Shown here piece after piece: positions 14,596-27,567 of a stretch of DNA of 64,000 nucleotides (positions within the stretch are counted from its first letter, which is position 1; each line of letters begins with the position of its first letter). The DNA is from Salvia splendens (taxonomy: Eukaryota; Streptophyta; Magnoliopsida; Lamiales; Lamiaceae): positions 3,410,001 to 3,474,000 of the forward strand of contig NC_056048.1 in NCBI RefSeq assembly GCF_004379255.2, written 5' to 3'. The position numbers and the translations under genes are program-made. The notes below the pieces were generated by a model. It had not been told where the DNA came from. It saw only the letters and a list, made by a program, of their open reading frames with translations, and searched no databases.

Positions 14596-16060
14596 TCACG
14601 CCTCGCCGTCGTCGTCGTCGTCGTCGCCATCGTCGCCGTTGTCGCCGCTATCCAGGACCCCCAAATCTGCTGCATCTGAGCCCGCGTCTGAGCCCCCCAC
14701 CTGTGCCGCGGCGGCAGTCAAATCGGCTCGCATACTCACGAGCAGTGCGTGAAAAAAACTCTTCTCATCGGGGTCAGTGGCATTCTTCCAGTCAGTTATG
14801 ACCTTGTACATCTGAGCCCGCGTTTGTTGACGCGCCAAGAAGACAAGGTCGGCTGTCGGGCTGCCAACAGTGGGGGATGGCGACTCGACCTCCTCGGACC
14901 TCTGGCGAGCCCGTTGCGCCCGCCTTTGACCAACCGGGCGAGTGCGGCGAGTAAACGCGGGAGGGGACGGGGTCTCCTGAGCATCTTCGGGGAGGTCGTG
15001 GGAACCGCCGCTGCTGCCGCCGGCGTAATCACCGGTATAGTTCAGGCTCTGCTTCTTCGGCTAGCCAGCATCGACTCCTGCCCGAAACTTCTCGGAGTCC
15101 ATTAGCACCAGGTAGCAGTTCTAGTAGGTGAACTCCTTGTAAAGCCCTAGCACGGGGAACTCTTACTCTGCCATCCTCATGCAGTCCTCGTCAGTTTGGC
15201 CACTGGACTGCATTCGGAGGGTGTTGGTGTACAAGCCCGAAAATCGGGAGACCCCTTGTCGGATTCGGTCCTACCTATTCCGGCACTCCTCCCCGCTGCG
15301 TGGCCTCCCCTCCAGGCAAAATGCCTTGTAGGCTGCTGCTATCTTAGCCCACAAGTTGACGATCCTCTGATTGTTCGAGGCGAGAGGATCATCACAAACA
15401 CTCACCCACGCCTTGGACAGAGCGACGTTCTCCGCGTCCGTCCACTTCCTCCGTGCCGAGCTGTCGTCACCAGCTGGCTGCGACGACTCGCCGACCACCC
15501 TCTTCCCATTCTTCTTCTTGGGTGCGCCCCGACCCCGCCCTATTCCTCCCGTTTGAACGGGAGTGTCCGCATCCCCGAGATCTATCCTCAACTCCTCTAA
15601 GGAGAAAGTATCACACCCAGTGAACTGCGTCTCCGCTGGGGTCGATGTGTGCGAAGCAGCAGTAGCAAAATCAAGACTAGGGCGATAGACGATGTCCCCC
15701 CCGGCGTCCCCTGCATCCCCGGGTACCCCGGCGTCCCCTGCATCCCAGGGTACCCCGGCGTCCCCTGCATCCCCGGGTACCCTGGCGTCATCTGCATCCC
15801 GGGTGTCCACCCCGACATCATCGGCATAGGGGGTTGCATCCCCGGTCCCCCCTGCCCGCCCGGAACCGCCGGCCCGACTGCATCGCCGGACCCCCCGGCA
15901 TCCCCTGCCATCCCGGCATACCACCCCCGGATGCCACCCCAGGCATCATCTGCTGCCAAGGGTAGTAGTACCCGGACATCGGACCCCATCCACCTCCCGC
16001 GGGTACCGTCGGAGTTTGAGACCCGCTCGTCCCTGGAGTAGGCTCGTTGTTGTGCTCCAT
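14596..16060 (-). pseudogene. Harbinger ORF1-like SANT/Myb protein, frameshifted
   Basis: Start at MEHNNEPTPGTSG (16060), a glycine/proline-rich N-terminus, then a Myb/SANT-like block (RRKWTDAENVALSKAW, NLWAKIAAAY) near 15310-15450. A C-terminal block ends in an acidic run of aspartates (14596 on). This is the plant Harbinger ORF1 architecture: a DNA-binding partner of the transposase. The frame changes between 15818 and 15989 and again between about 15270 and 14840, so it cannot encode one protein as it stands. The PGYPGMQGT repeat lies in the N-terminal part. Confidence 0.7.
15700..15792 (-). repeat. 27-bp minisatellite encoding PGYPGMQGT repeats
   Basis: About three and a half copies of a 27-bp unit (ggtaccccggcgtcccctgc plus seven bases) inside the ORF1 pseudogene. 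On the minus strand it reads as a nine-residue collagen-like repeat. Plus-strand frames over it are shadows. Confidence 0.8.
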
Positions 16061-16380
16061 TTCGCGTTGTTGCTCTTGTACAGAAATTAAGATAGAGAGA
16101 TTACTCGTTAAAACAAGTGGTGCAAATGTAAATGATGTCCAAATCGCGTATATATAGTGTTTCGAAAATTAAATAAATAAAAAAATCCCGCTCGCCGATC
16201 TGGAGCCTGCAATGGCGGCCAGGAGATCGGCGAGCGCATCGCCGAGCCCTCGGGAATCGGCTTGCGCTCGCCGTTCTTTCGCCGATTTGGCTCTCGCCGG
16301 CTGCAATGGTTCGGCGAGCGGACCGGCGAGCACCAAGAATCGGCTAGCCGGTGCGCTCGCCGCTATTGGAGATGTTCTTA

Positions 16381-17258
16381 CTCGTATATTGAATTTTATT
16401 TCAACGTATACCTGATTTTCTGATGCATTCAGTCAGTGTGTGAAACACCTTATATTTTTCGTATCATTTATATGTGACGATAATATTATTTTATAAGTCG
16501 CAACTAGCAATCCCAAGTCCCAACAGATGGCCGAGAGAGATTTAAATTCAGCCATTTACAGTATTTAATAACAATGTGCCTATTTTTCATGTATCAATTT
16601 TCAAGATATTTTATAAAAATATTTTAAAACAAATTTCGATAGATATTCTCAATTTTAAATGTTTCTTATTGTTAAATACTCCGTACTATAATATTCTCAA
16701 TTGAGAAGTAAATTTTGAAACGGGTCCACATATATTTAAATACCCAACCAAATCCGTCGCTCTAGTCACACCCACTCATTTAACACACCTATCTCCGACC
16801 ATCTAGAAAATAGGAAATGCGTTTATAATTTTAAGTATACGACAATGCTAAAACAACAATATTGCAGTGTCATAAATTAAATAAGAATATAATTATTGTT
16901 TGTAAATCTGACTTTTCAAATAGCAATAATTATCAAAAACTAAAAGTTAAGTATATATTTTCTTTTTTCCCATGGAAACGCTACTTTTAAACCTAAGATT
17001 CTAGTATTTTTTATTTTCTACAAGCATATCTTTTCTTAGGTTTTTATTATAAAAAAGTCATTTATTCATTCGAAAATCTCTAAATATATCGCAGTCAATA
17101 TAATTACTGGTATGTTATTATATTAATTAACATTCCGTATTCAAGATTATCCAAAAACTTGATAAGTTGTTTTTGCAATATGATCTAATTAACATGAATA
17201 ATTATTACTTCTATAGAATTTGAATTTAAGTCATTAGACATTAATAAGTGTGAAACAC
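16381..17258. other. AT-rich spacer, no gene
   Basis: No coding frame. The stretch at 16740-16800 (accaaatccgtcgctc...ccactcattta) resembles 21420-21540 and 22050-22120, so it is part of a spacer block repeated in this part of the cluster. Confidence 0.4.
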
Positions 17259-17600
17259 GGCCTTGACTTGGGCGTGGACTGAATGAATGAGACTGGAGTG
17301 GATAAGGACAGAGAGAGACTAAGAAGTCAAGAAACTATAGTTGAATGCAATTAAAATAGTCAAAATTAATGACAGTATCAAGAAAAAAAACTTTTTTTCC
17401 GATTCGTTTTGGCCTCATCGATCTGTTTATTAAGATGAGTCATTTTCTATTGATGCAACCAACCTACGAATGTGCTAAGAGAAAATTCAAAGTTTACCTC
17501 AGCAGACGGGAATCCACAATGAAAAGGAAATTAAAGATACACTATTTCTGTCTCTTTGTAATAACGACAAGAAATTTAAAGAAGATATTTTGAGCGTGAA
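17259..17600. repeat. Inter-CRK spacer repeat, copy
   Basis: Contains the block ttgacttgggcgtggactga, then aagactggag-like, gacctcatcgatctgtt and atgcaagtgg-like phrases that recur upstream of CRK-4, CRK-6, CRK-7 and CRK-8. A TTGAC W-box core sits in it. Confidence 0.5.
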
Positions 17601-17882
17601 TGGAAATATTTATGTTGTGGATCAGATGAAAAAAAATGAAAAAGAGTTATATAGACTAATTTTTTTTGTTGAAAATAACGGCTAAATTAACGAATATGCG
17701 TGATGCACTCACCATGCTATTGGCTGAAAGGCATGCACGATGCGTTCACACTGGACCGTAAGCCTTATTCCACCGTTGTTGATGCCATTACATTACTTGA
17801 GAATAAAAATTGATCATATTGGTTTTTTTTTGGTAAAGAAATGCAGGCAAAGCCTGAGTCATATTGGTTCTTTAATAAAAAC

Positions 17883-18191
17883 TGTTGTTGTGACAGAATA
17901 AAACAATTGTGTAATCGAGACAAATAGAAACGTAAAAAGACACATAATTTACGTGGTTCACCAACGTTGCGTTGGCTACGTCTACAGGCGGAAACAGAGA
18001 ACATATTTTATTCAGATTGTTTTTTGGATTGTGGCTACAAATTCAGATTATAGATTACATGGCTACACATTTCAGAATTATGTGCCCTGCTCCCGTATAA
18101 ATAGGCACATATGAGATCATATCCCAATTCGGAAACATAATCATATTCCAATTCGGAAACATAATCTATACAGATTCAAGACATACTAACA
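17883..18191 (-). repeat. 3' LTR of the mosaic copia element
   Basis: 309 bp with TG...CA ends, preceded on the minus strand by the purine tract AAGGTGGAGATT. Contains an internal direct repeat of about 24 bp (attcggaaacataatcat) at 18117-18166. Confidence 0.6.
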
Positions 18192-18232
18192 AATCTCCAC
18201 CTTGACTTGAATTCTCCCTTGCAGATGCATCA

Positions 18233-18685
18233 TTACAATGCCAGACTTCTCCTTCCTTGCCTCAGATTTGCCACTGGTGAGAATGTTTCAGAGTAGTCCA
18301 CCTCATAGGTTTGAGTATATCCTTTAGCTACAAGACGGGCCTTGTATCTCTCGATAGTTCCGTCTGACCTTTGTTTGATCGTAAAGACCCATCTGCAGCC
18401 AACAGTACGTTTTCCTTTTGGCAGTCGACATTTCTTCCAGGTCTTGTTTCTCTCCAAGGCTTTTAATTCAACCATCATCGCTTTTCTCCAGTGTTTGATT
18501 TTCAGGGCTTCTCTTACTGTATGTGGGATTTCTTCTTCTCCATATAGAGCTGCCTCAAATGCTCTGGCCAGTTTTGTCAAGTTTGCTTTTGCCACACTAC
18601 CCACCGGATATCTTGACTGTCTTCCGCCTGTCTTTTCCGAAGAATATCGTTTGGGTGGAATTCCCCGAGTACTCCGAGGTGGCAA
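18233..18685 (-). pseudogene. copia reverse transcriptase N-terminal fragment
   Basis: Encodes the start of the copia RT domain (WRKAMMVELKALERNKTW, then GCRWVFTIK, YKARLVAKGYTQ, YSETFSPVA). The frame then leaves the RT family within a few residues, so the catalytic YVDD region and RNase H are absent. Confidence 0.85.
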
Positions 18686-19067
18686 AATATACTGTCCAGT
18701 ATCCTCATCAATGATCTCTCTGTTTATCTTCTGTAACTATATTGTCAGTAGTAACAGTAACAAAGTTCTCAATAGAATTATTTACCTCGGATATCAGATG
18801 GGGAGATGTGGGGGCGACAATTTGTTCCGCAGGTTGATTTGTGTTTAAGACCTGCTCGGTGACAGAAGTAGTTGGCTCGGGTTGACCTTCATTGGGGTTA
18901 TGATCATGGGACATAGGCATCCAGCTTAGCATGTCAACTTTCGATACCTCGTTTATTTCCCTCTCCTTCTGACTGGTAAGTTGGGTGTTGTAAAAGAATT
19001 CTGTTTCTAGGAAATTACAGTTCATCGTGGTGATAACCTGTCGGTTTTGTGGATCGTAGCATCTATA

Positions 19068-19670
19068 TCATTTTTGATTGATCCCATACCCAATGAAAAC
19101 ACATTTAATCGCACAAGTGGCTAATTTCGTTCGCTCATGTTTCGGGACATGAACAAACATGGAGCATCCAAAAATTCGAGGTTCAAGAGATGAGGCTGGA
19201 GGGACACTGGTTAAGGTAGATAAAATTTGAAGTGGGGTTTTGAGATTAAGGATTCTAGTAGAGAGACGATTTATGAGGTATACTGAAGTAGCAATTGCTT
19301 CGGGCCAAAAATATTTTGGGACCTTTGAATAAAAAAGAAGTGCCCTAGTCATTTCTAGAATAATTCGGTTTTTGCGTTCAGCTACCCTATTCTGTTCAGA
19401 CGTGTAGGCACAAGAAGTTTGGTGAATCACACCTTTCTCAATGCAAAAAATTTTCATTTTTGTGTTGACAAACTCCCCCCCATTATCTGATCGAAGGATT
19501 TTGATTTTTGTTTGAAACCGAGTGAGGATCATCGCATAAAATTCAGAAAATTTAGTGAAGACATCAGATTTGTTTTTCAAAAAATACATCCATGTCATGC
19601 GAGTGCAATCATCGATGAATGAGACAAAGTATTTCAAACCGTCCCCCCTGAAATTGGACAAGGACCCCAC
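19068..19670 (-). pseudogene. copia integrase core fragment
   Basis: Integrase core with FIDDCTRMTW (first Asp), LRSDNGGEF (second Asp) and the following glutamate region (EQNRVAERKNR), then the FWPEAIATSVYLINR block. Immediately upstream, about 19,640-19,690, residues between the zinc-binding region and the core are missing and the frame shifts. Confidence 0.85.
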
Positions 19671-20267
19671 ACATCTGAATGTATCAAAGAAAAAACTGAG
19701 TCAACTCTAGTGTTGCTGAATTTAAAAGATCCATGCCCTAACCGCCTATGCCATAACCATGTTTCCCGTTCTGAAGATCCATGAGCCAACATTGCTCTGC
19801 CAGTTTGAGCTATCTCGTCCACATAGTATAACCCGCGGCGTTCAGTGCCACGCCCAATAATCGTCCCCGTCCGGATATCCTGAAGAAAACAAAATTTAGG
19901 ATGCATCAGAAGAGTGCAATTGAGTTCTAGTGTTACATGACTAATAGACATTAGTTTTTGGGAAAGTGACGGCACGTAAAGACAATTTGATATTTTCAGT
20001 ATGGGGGATATTTGAATAGTGCCAGTCCCCTCAATCGGGGCAAAATCACCACCCGCAGTTTCAACATATGTTCGTTTTGCCCTAAATAATTCACCAAAGT
20101 CCGACCTGTCATAGGTCATAGTATCGGTTGCCCCACAGTCGAATATCCAACCCCTATCATTATCTCGACTACCGATGGTTATTCGCATGAGGCGGGATCA
20201 GACAGGGAAGTTTTTCCCGTCCAACTTGAATCCCACTGATATCGATTCAACTTGTTTGGACATTTTG
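19634..20267 (-). pseudogene. copia gag start, protease and GAG-pre-integrase fragment
   Basis: Minus-strand ATG near 20267 begins a gag N-terminus (FKLDGKNFPV) that hits TGA, then the frame from 20188 joins directly to the protease core WIFDCGATDTMT and the pre-integrase motif TWLWHRRLGH. DCG replaces the more usual DSG at the protease active site, a variant also present in the second copia element here. The gag body and zinc knuckle are deleted. Confidence 0.75.
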
Positions 20268-20448
20268 TATTTGGTTTGATTGTTACTCACTTGGTCTTGG
20301 TTGTTTTTTCAGGCTTGGGAATGTGTGGTGGTAGGGGCTGATTTTTGCCTTGGTTTAGTCAAGGGGTTGAGGGGGTATGGAACGATGATGAGAACGTCTC
20401 TGAGTTCTCAAAAAAAAAATTAGGATCGAAATCTTGCTCGTGATACCA

Positions 20449-20640
20449 TGTTAAAACAGATCATTGTAGAGAAGATTGTTGTATTGGATTGATTGAATAT
20501 GATACCCAACACCCATGTATTTATAGGGGTGTTGGGGACTCTTGAGATACAACAATAAATGTGCATTGGAACAAGACTACTATTGGAACTAGACATTATT
20601 AATGTTCTATTCTTGGAACTCTAATGCTCATTAACCAACA
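20449..20640 (-). repeat. 5' LTR of the mosaic copia element
   Basis: 192 bp, TGTTGGTTAATG to TCTGTTTTAACA on the minus strand, followed by TGGTATCACGAGC as initiator-Met-tRNA primer-binding site. Its outer edge at 20640 abuts CRK-3 coding sequence. Confidence 0.75.
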
Positions 20641-21127
20641 CCACCTTCCTCGTAGACGAGCCCACAGCGGCTCGTCCCCGAAGATCATCTAGCAGCTTCC
20701 TCAGATCCGCCCTAAACTGCGCTGGACTCGTCACGTTCAGTACATTACTGAAGCTGTATCTAGGACTATTCGCCGCAGCCCCGTAGACTGTTTCATGAGT
20801 ATCGTAACGTGCAGAATTCATCCCACCGGGTTCCCTCCTGAACCGGGCACGACTCCACGAGATCGTCGCCGGTTTTCTGCACGCGTTGAGTTGGACGTCG
20901 CCTCTGCACAGCGCGACAGCGTTGACTCTGTTGGGACCCTGCCCGGTTGAGGCGTTGTAGAAGCCATCGTTGTCGATGTTTGTAGAGAGAGAAGAGAGAG
21001 CGGTGTTGAGGTCAGCGCTGTTGGTGGTGTAATTGCCGTTGCTACCGCATAAGGTTTGGCCCAAGGCTAAGAGATCTGATTGCATCAACAACACCAACAA
21101 CCCAACAAACAGTCTTTGATAAGACAT
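20641..21127 (-). pseudogene. CRK-3, truncated exon 1
   Basis: Starts MSYQRLFVGLLVLLMQ (21127), with signal peptide and first DUF26 beginning. After ACR the frame shifts (a small deletion), losing the second and third cysteines of C-X8-C-X2-C, then re-enters the CRK pattern (FRADLRKLLDDLRGRAA). The coding sequence ends at the copia LTR after GSSTRKV. The second DUF26, transmembrane and kinase exons are not found beyond the element. Confidence 0.9.
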
Positions 21128-21829
21128 ACTTGGATTGGAATACAGTTGTTCTGCAATTTTGTTGAATGCAATTAATCCTACATGTAGCTAACTCAACCCA
21201 TTACAGTTTACAACCATCTCATTGCCTTCTTTTTTCCTAACTCATATCAAAAGATGATAAAATCATAGCAACAAAAAATGGCAACGTACACAATGTGAAC
21301 GGTTTTGACCTCAAAATTTTGAAATTTTACACTGTACTGATATTTTATTAACATTATGTTGAAAAATTTAGAGTTTGTATAATATATGAATTTATATTTT
21401 ATCCCTGACCCTGGTCCACGTATTTAAAAACCCACCCAAATCCAATGCTAAAGTCATATTGCCTCGGCTAAAACTGGGTCCAGGGCCTGGGACTGCGCTT
21501 GGGCTTGCCTGCCCCACTCATTTAGAACCCCTACCTCAGCCCACCTAGAAATAAATGGCTTTAAATTTTGAATTTTCTTCTTATTTGAAGTGTCGGCAAT
21601 ACTAAAAGAACAATATTAGTTTAACAGATAAGAAAATATAATTAATGTTTATAATTTATGTAATTAATTTATCTAGTTCTTAATCGTAGTTTTTATATTT
21701 AAATTTATTTAATTTCTATTTTGGATCCTTTTTAAAAAAATAATTTTATGAAATTGAGTTGGTGTTGGCTGCATTACAAGGGATGAAATTAGAAAAGCTA
21801 ATGTGGCGGCTAAAAAATGGGGTTTAGGT
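21128..21829. other. Spacer with repeated block, no gene
   Basis: The stretch 21466-21540 (cggctaaaactgggtccagg, then ggcctgggactgcg, then cctgccccactcattta) recurs at 22048-22120. No coding frame. Confidence 0.45.
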
Positions 21830-22041
21830 TAATTGTTTTGGGGTGCGTTGTGGAGGGCATGGATCGCCTGATGTGCTTCCTCCACACCACAGCATGGGCT
21901 GTTGTGCTCTCACTGCAAAATATTTTATTTATAAACTTATAAAATAAATATCATTTTTTAAAAATATTATGTTGTGAGAGCAAAACAATCTTGCCGTGGA
22001 TGAAGCACATCAGAGGATCCATGCCCCATTATGGATGCTCT
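21830..22041. mobile_element. Foldback MITE
   Basis: About 210 bp whose two halves are inverted copies: GGGCATGGATCGCCTGATGTG near 21857 pairs with the reverse complement of cacatcagaggatccatgccc near 22010, with cttcctccac and gtggatgaag pairing further in. The right end reads GGATGCTC followed by TTA, like Harbinger-type MITE ends. No coding capacity. Confidence 0.65.
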
Positions 22042-22322
22042 TATATTGCTCGGCTAAAATCAGCTAGGGCCTGGGACTGCGTTGTTGCTTGCCTGCCCTA
22101 CTCATTTAAGACCCCTATCTCTTAAATTACTATTCATTCATTATCTTTTTTATTTTTATTTCCAACAAATTCAATTAATAAAAAATATACTTTATTAAAT
22201 AAAATAAAATTACAACATACAATAAAAATACAACTTAAAATTTAAAAAAAAACACATAATTAAAATCCTAAAAAAATAAAAATTACATAATGTAAAATAC
22301 AATTTTATAGAAAATAAAAAAA

Positions 22323-23465
22323 CTACTCCGCCAGCGAATCATCCTCCGAAGGCGGTGGAGGTGCACTGAAGCCACCTGGAGGCGGAATACCAAGTTGTCT
22401 TGCCATAAACTCAATTCCAGCAAGATAGGCTTGGTATTGAGGAGGCGTCATGAAGGAAGTGTCCGCCATTGTGGCGGTCATGTACATGGACATTAGGGAG
22501 TTCGAGGATGCCCCCCGAGCCCGCCTGGCTTGATTCGACTCGGCCCCTCCTCCCTCTAGCCGCCTTCGCCGCATTTCTCCCTTCCGACCGACGGCGCCCA
22601 CTAGAGGACCCCCCGGCATCGTCTGTTGTGCCCTCAACCTCCTACGAGGCAAACTCTTGTGCGGCGCTGCCCGAACCGCCCTCACTAGACGAGTATTGGC
22701 CACCCCCCGTGTGCTTCGTGCGCTTCGAGGTCGAGCCCGAGCTGGACCTGACACCGCCGGCCCACCTTTCCTCGTCTTTGACGACCTCCCAAACATCGAT
22801 ATGTTTGAATTGTTTGGCGGTGTCGTCGAAGTAGACTCGCAAAGCCGACCTCAGAATGTCGGCTTTCGTGGCTCCGCTTTGGTAATGAGCCGCTTCACTC
22901 TTGTAGATGGCGCAGAATTTTTTGACCTCTCTGTCGACTCAGTCAAAGTGAGCGCGGAGCATCTTAAATATGCGGCGGCGGGACCCCTTCGGCTTAATCT
23001 CGTGGTAGGCCTCAGTGACCTTTTCCCAAAAGCACTTCCGGGATTGTTGATTCCCGACGATGAGATCGTACGAGACGCTGATCCAGGCGTTATACACAGC
23101 CAGCGTTTTCTTGGGGCTGTACGGATGCCGGCTTAGATCCTCCTCCCCGTCCGCCTCCGCCCTGGAGCTTCTACCGCCTCAGCCTCCTACACCGCCTCGG
23201 CCTCCTTCCGGAGTGGGTTCAACCGAATAATCCTCCCGAATCTGGGATAATCCCTGCGAATACCTCGGGGCGGAGGGACGGGCGTATGCATCCACATCAA
23301 AATGGGGTGGTTGGTACCCCCAACGTCGACGAACCCTGGCTGCCCGGCATCGACAAACCGGAACCACCACCCAAGACATTTTACATGTCCCCCCAGTCGC
23401 CGAACGCGTTGATGTCAAACCCGCCAGAGCCGCCACCGCTAGAGTTTCCGTCGCCGGACATTTTG
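22323..23465 (-). pseudogene. Second Harbinger ORF1-like SANT protein, multiply broken
   Basis: Start MSGDGNSSGGGSGGFD at 23465 meets a stop after about 22 residues. Further on, ORF1 family blocks are readable in several frames: an N-terminal SANT-like region near 22990-23110, then FCAIYKSEAAHYQSGATKAD and HIDVWEVVKDEERW near 22760-22920. The C-terminal part (LMSMYMTATM region) ends at 22323. Same family role as 14596-16060, but a different lineage and older. No transposase is nearby. Confidence 0.65.
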
Positions 23466-23679
23466 TAATGAGAGGTTGGATGAAAATTGGAGAGGAAATG
23501 GAGATGATTTGGAAAGAATATATGTGTATTTGTATGTGAAATGAGGATGAATTAGGAGTATTTATAGAGTAAAAAAATAAAAAAATAATAATAAAAGAAG
23601 AAAAAACGGTCGAAAAAACGGTAATATTACCATTTTTTGTTTTTTTTTTAAATTCAATTTTTTTAAAAAAACAATAATT

Positions 23680-23892
23680 TATTGCATCAGCGTGACGATG
23701 CCCACTCTTGGGCCAGCGAGTGGGCCTCACGCATGGCGCCGGAGCGCGCCACGTCGCGCGGGCGCGTGGCGAGACGGCTCGCCATCCGTCTCGGCGGGCT
23801 GGGGACGAGATGGGACGCTGCAATGCGTCTCGTCGCCGTCTCGTCCCGACGTGACGGGTTACGAGCCACCCGCGTGACGCGTTGCGGGTGGC
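23680..23892. other. GC-rich Harbinger subterminal region
   Basis: A strongly GC-rich island between AT-rich flanks, with repeated GTCTCG/CGAGAC words and ending gcgggtggccttagg. Position and composition parallel the GC-rich subterminal block of the 12681-16377 element. Open frames on both strands here are composition shadows. Confidence 0.5.
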
Positions 23893-24170
23893 CTTAGGAT
23901 ACCGTCTCGTCATTTAATTGTGATAATTGATATTATTACTGAAATTTTCCATGGTCCCTATTCTTTATTTTTTTTTAAATTATTTTTTTATTAATAAATA
24001 AACAGACTAGTTATAGACCTCGAATATGAGACCTTTTACTTTGGAGGATTCAAGACACGAGTTTTGAATACAAAAATTTTAAAAGACAAGAAATTTGTAG
24101 TACTGAGACTGTGCCATTACAATTCACAAAGAAGAAAAATAGTAGAATAAAAACAAACAATTTTGGGGAA

Positions 24171-26659
<2,489 letters not shown>

Positions 26660-26749
26660 GCTAAATGAATGCATGGTACTATTACACACAGTTATGGTTC
26701 AGTATTTTATTTAACTATTTATACTAACTTTTAAATCATAATTAAAGTG

Positions 26750-27030
26750 TAAAGACGACCATGACTTTGGCGTGGATTGAATGAATAAGCCTAGTGTTTG
26801 TATTGACAAAGGTCAAAGGAAGATTCTAGAAGCCGTGTTACTCCGTATAAAATTTAATGACTGGAGTGTTTATTGGGCCTGTTCATGCAAGTGGGCTATG
26901 AAAAGAAAATTATAATCAGACTATATTAAAAATAATGTGAATTTATAGAAAACCGATGATTTTTAGTATGGAAGCAAATAAACAAAAGTTAGAAAAATAA
27001 GATAAAAGAGGATGAGTCCTAAAATTTAAT
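26750..27030. repeat. Inter-CRK spacer repeat, 5' part
   Basis: Upstream of CRK-4: gaccatgactttggcgtgg, then attgacaaaggtcaaagg and cctaaaattt-like phrases that recur at 38910-39200 and 47480-47860. Includes TTGAC and a TTGACC W-box core on the CRK-4 strand (26811-26816 complement), about 150 bp upstream of the ATG. Confidence 0.55.
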
Positions 27031-27567
27031 TTGATCGACTATTTTGTAAATCTAATAAATACATGTTCATTCGAATTAAGTTTTACTAAGACGATCATTA
27101 TTTTATTTTAAAATCCCAATCGACTCACAGCTCATAACACATGCTCCGTTAATTTTGGTTGTTGTTTCCTCACACATGGGTGTCTTGAATTTCCACAGAT
27201 CACCGCGACACAACTTAGACTGAGATTTGTGTGTCTGAAAGTGAAGTAATGTTGATCCTGTTCTCTACAGTCGACAAGGTATGCACTCACATACCCTGCT
27301 CATAATAGTTCACTAATTAGGTAAAATTATGTTTGTGGGAGTATAATGTTTATAAAGATGTTCTGATCCATAGGGGATATTGTAATTGGTAATGATAAAC
27401 CCTTGTTTTGACTCGTTTCGCTTTGTTTCCATATGATTACTTGTTGCCCACATTTGTTATTTGGTTTACGCTTGCGTGACTCTATACTAGAATCCTGAAT
27501 CCATCCTGCTAAATGCCGACTTCATGGGAATTTACTGTGGGTGTATCGTTTAGCTGTTACCCAATGA

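Larger units (their letters stand above)
12681..16377 (-). mobile_element. Harbinger-type transposon carrying only an ORF1-like gene, with a nested LTR
   Basis: The ends are an imperfect inverted repeat: GAGCATCTCCAATA at 12681 and TATTGGAGATGTTC ending at 16377, each flanked by TTA (12678-12680 and 16378-16380). A 3-bp TTA/TAA target duplication is the PIF/Harbinger hallmark. Inside is a minus-strand SANT/Myb-like ORF1 (14596-16060) but no DDE transposase, so the copy is non-autonomous. The right subterminal 190 bp is GC-rich with at least five copies of CGGCGAGC or its complement, possibly transposase-binding repeats. About 1.6 kb of the span is a nested insertion (12844-14478). Confidence 0.75.
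17883..20640 (-). mobile_element. Degenerate mosaic Ty1/copia element that truncates CRK-3
   Basis: Minus-strand order: 5' LTR (20640-20449), PBS (TGGTATCACGAGC, just inside), gag remnant, protease, integrase, linker, partial reverse transcriptase, then PPT (GGTGGAGATT) and a 3' LTR (18191-17883). The two LTRs are unrelated in sequence (192 bp starting TGTTGGTTAATG versus 309 bp starting TGTTAGTATGTC), so the element is a recombinant of two copia families or a nested remnant. Most of gag is deleted and the gag start carries a TGA codon where a tryptophan is expected. RT stops after the SPVANL region and joins non-coding 3' sequence. Non-functional. Confidence 0.8.

Noticed and set aside
15196..16041. 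Plus-strand proline-rich, collagen-like frames
   Set aside because: They are the reverse of the Harbinger ORF1 and its 27-bp minisatellite; the SANT motif is only on the minus strand.
23179..23913. 244-codon minus-strand frame and nearby arginine-rich frames
   Set aside because: Composed of GC-rich transposon subterminal DNA and a poly-pyrimidine stretch; no domain, and the ORF1 remnant is in other frames.
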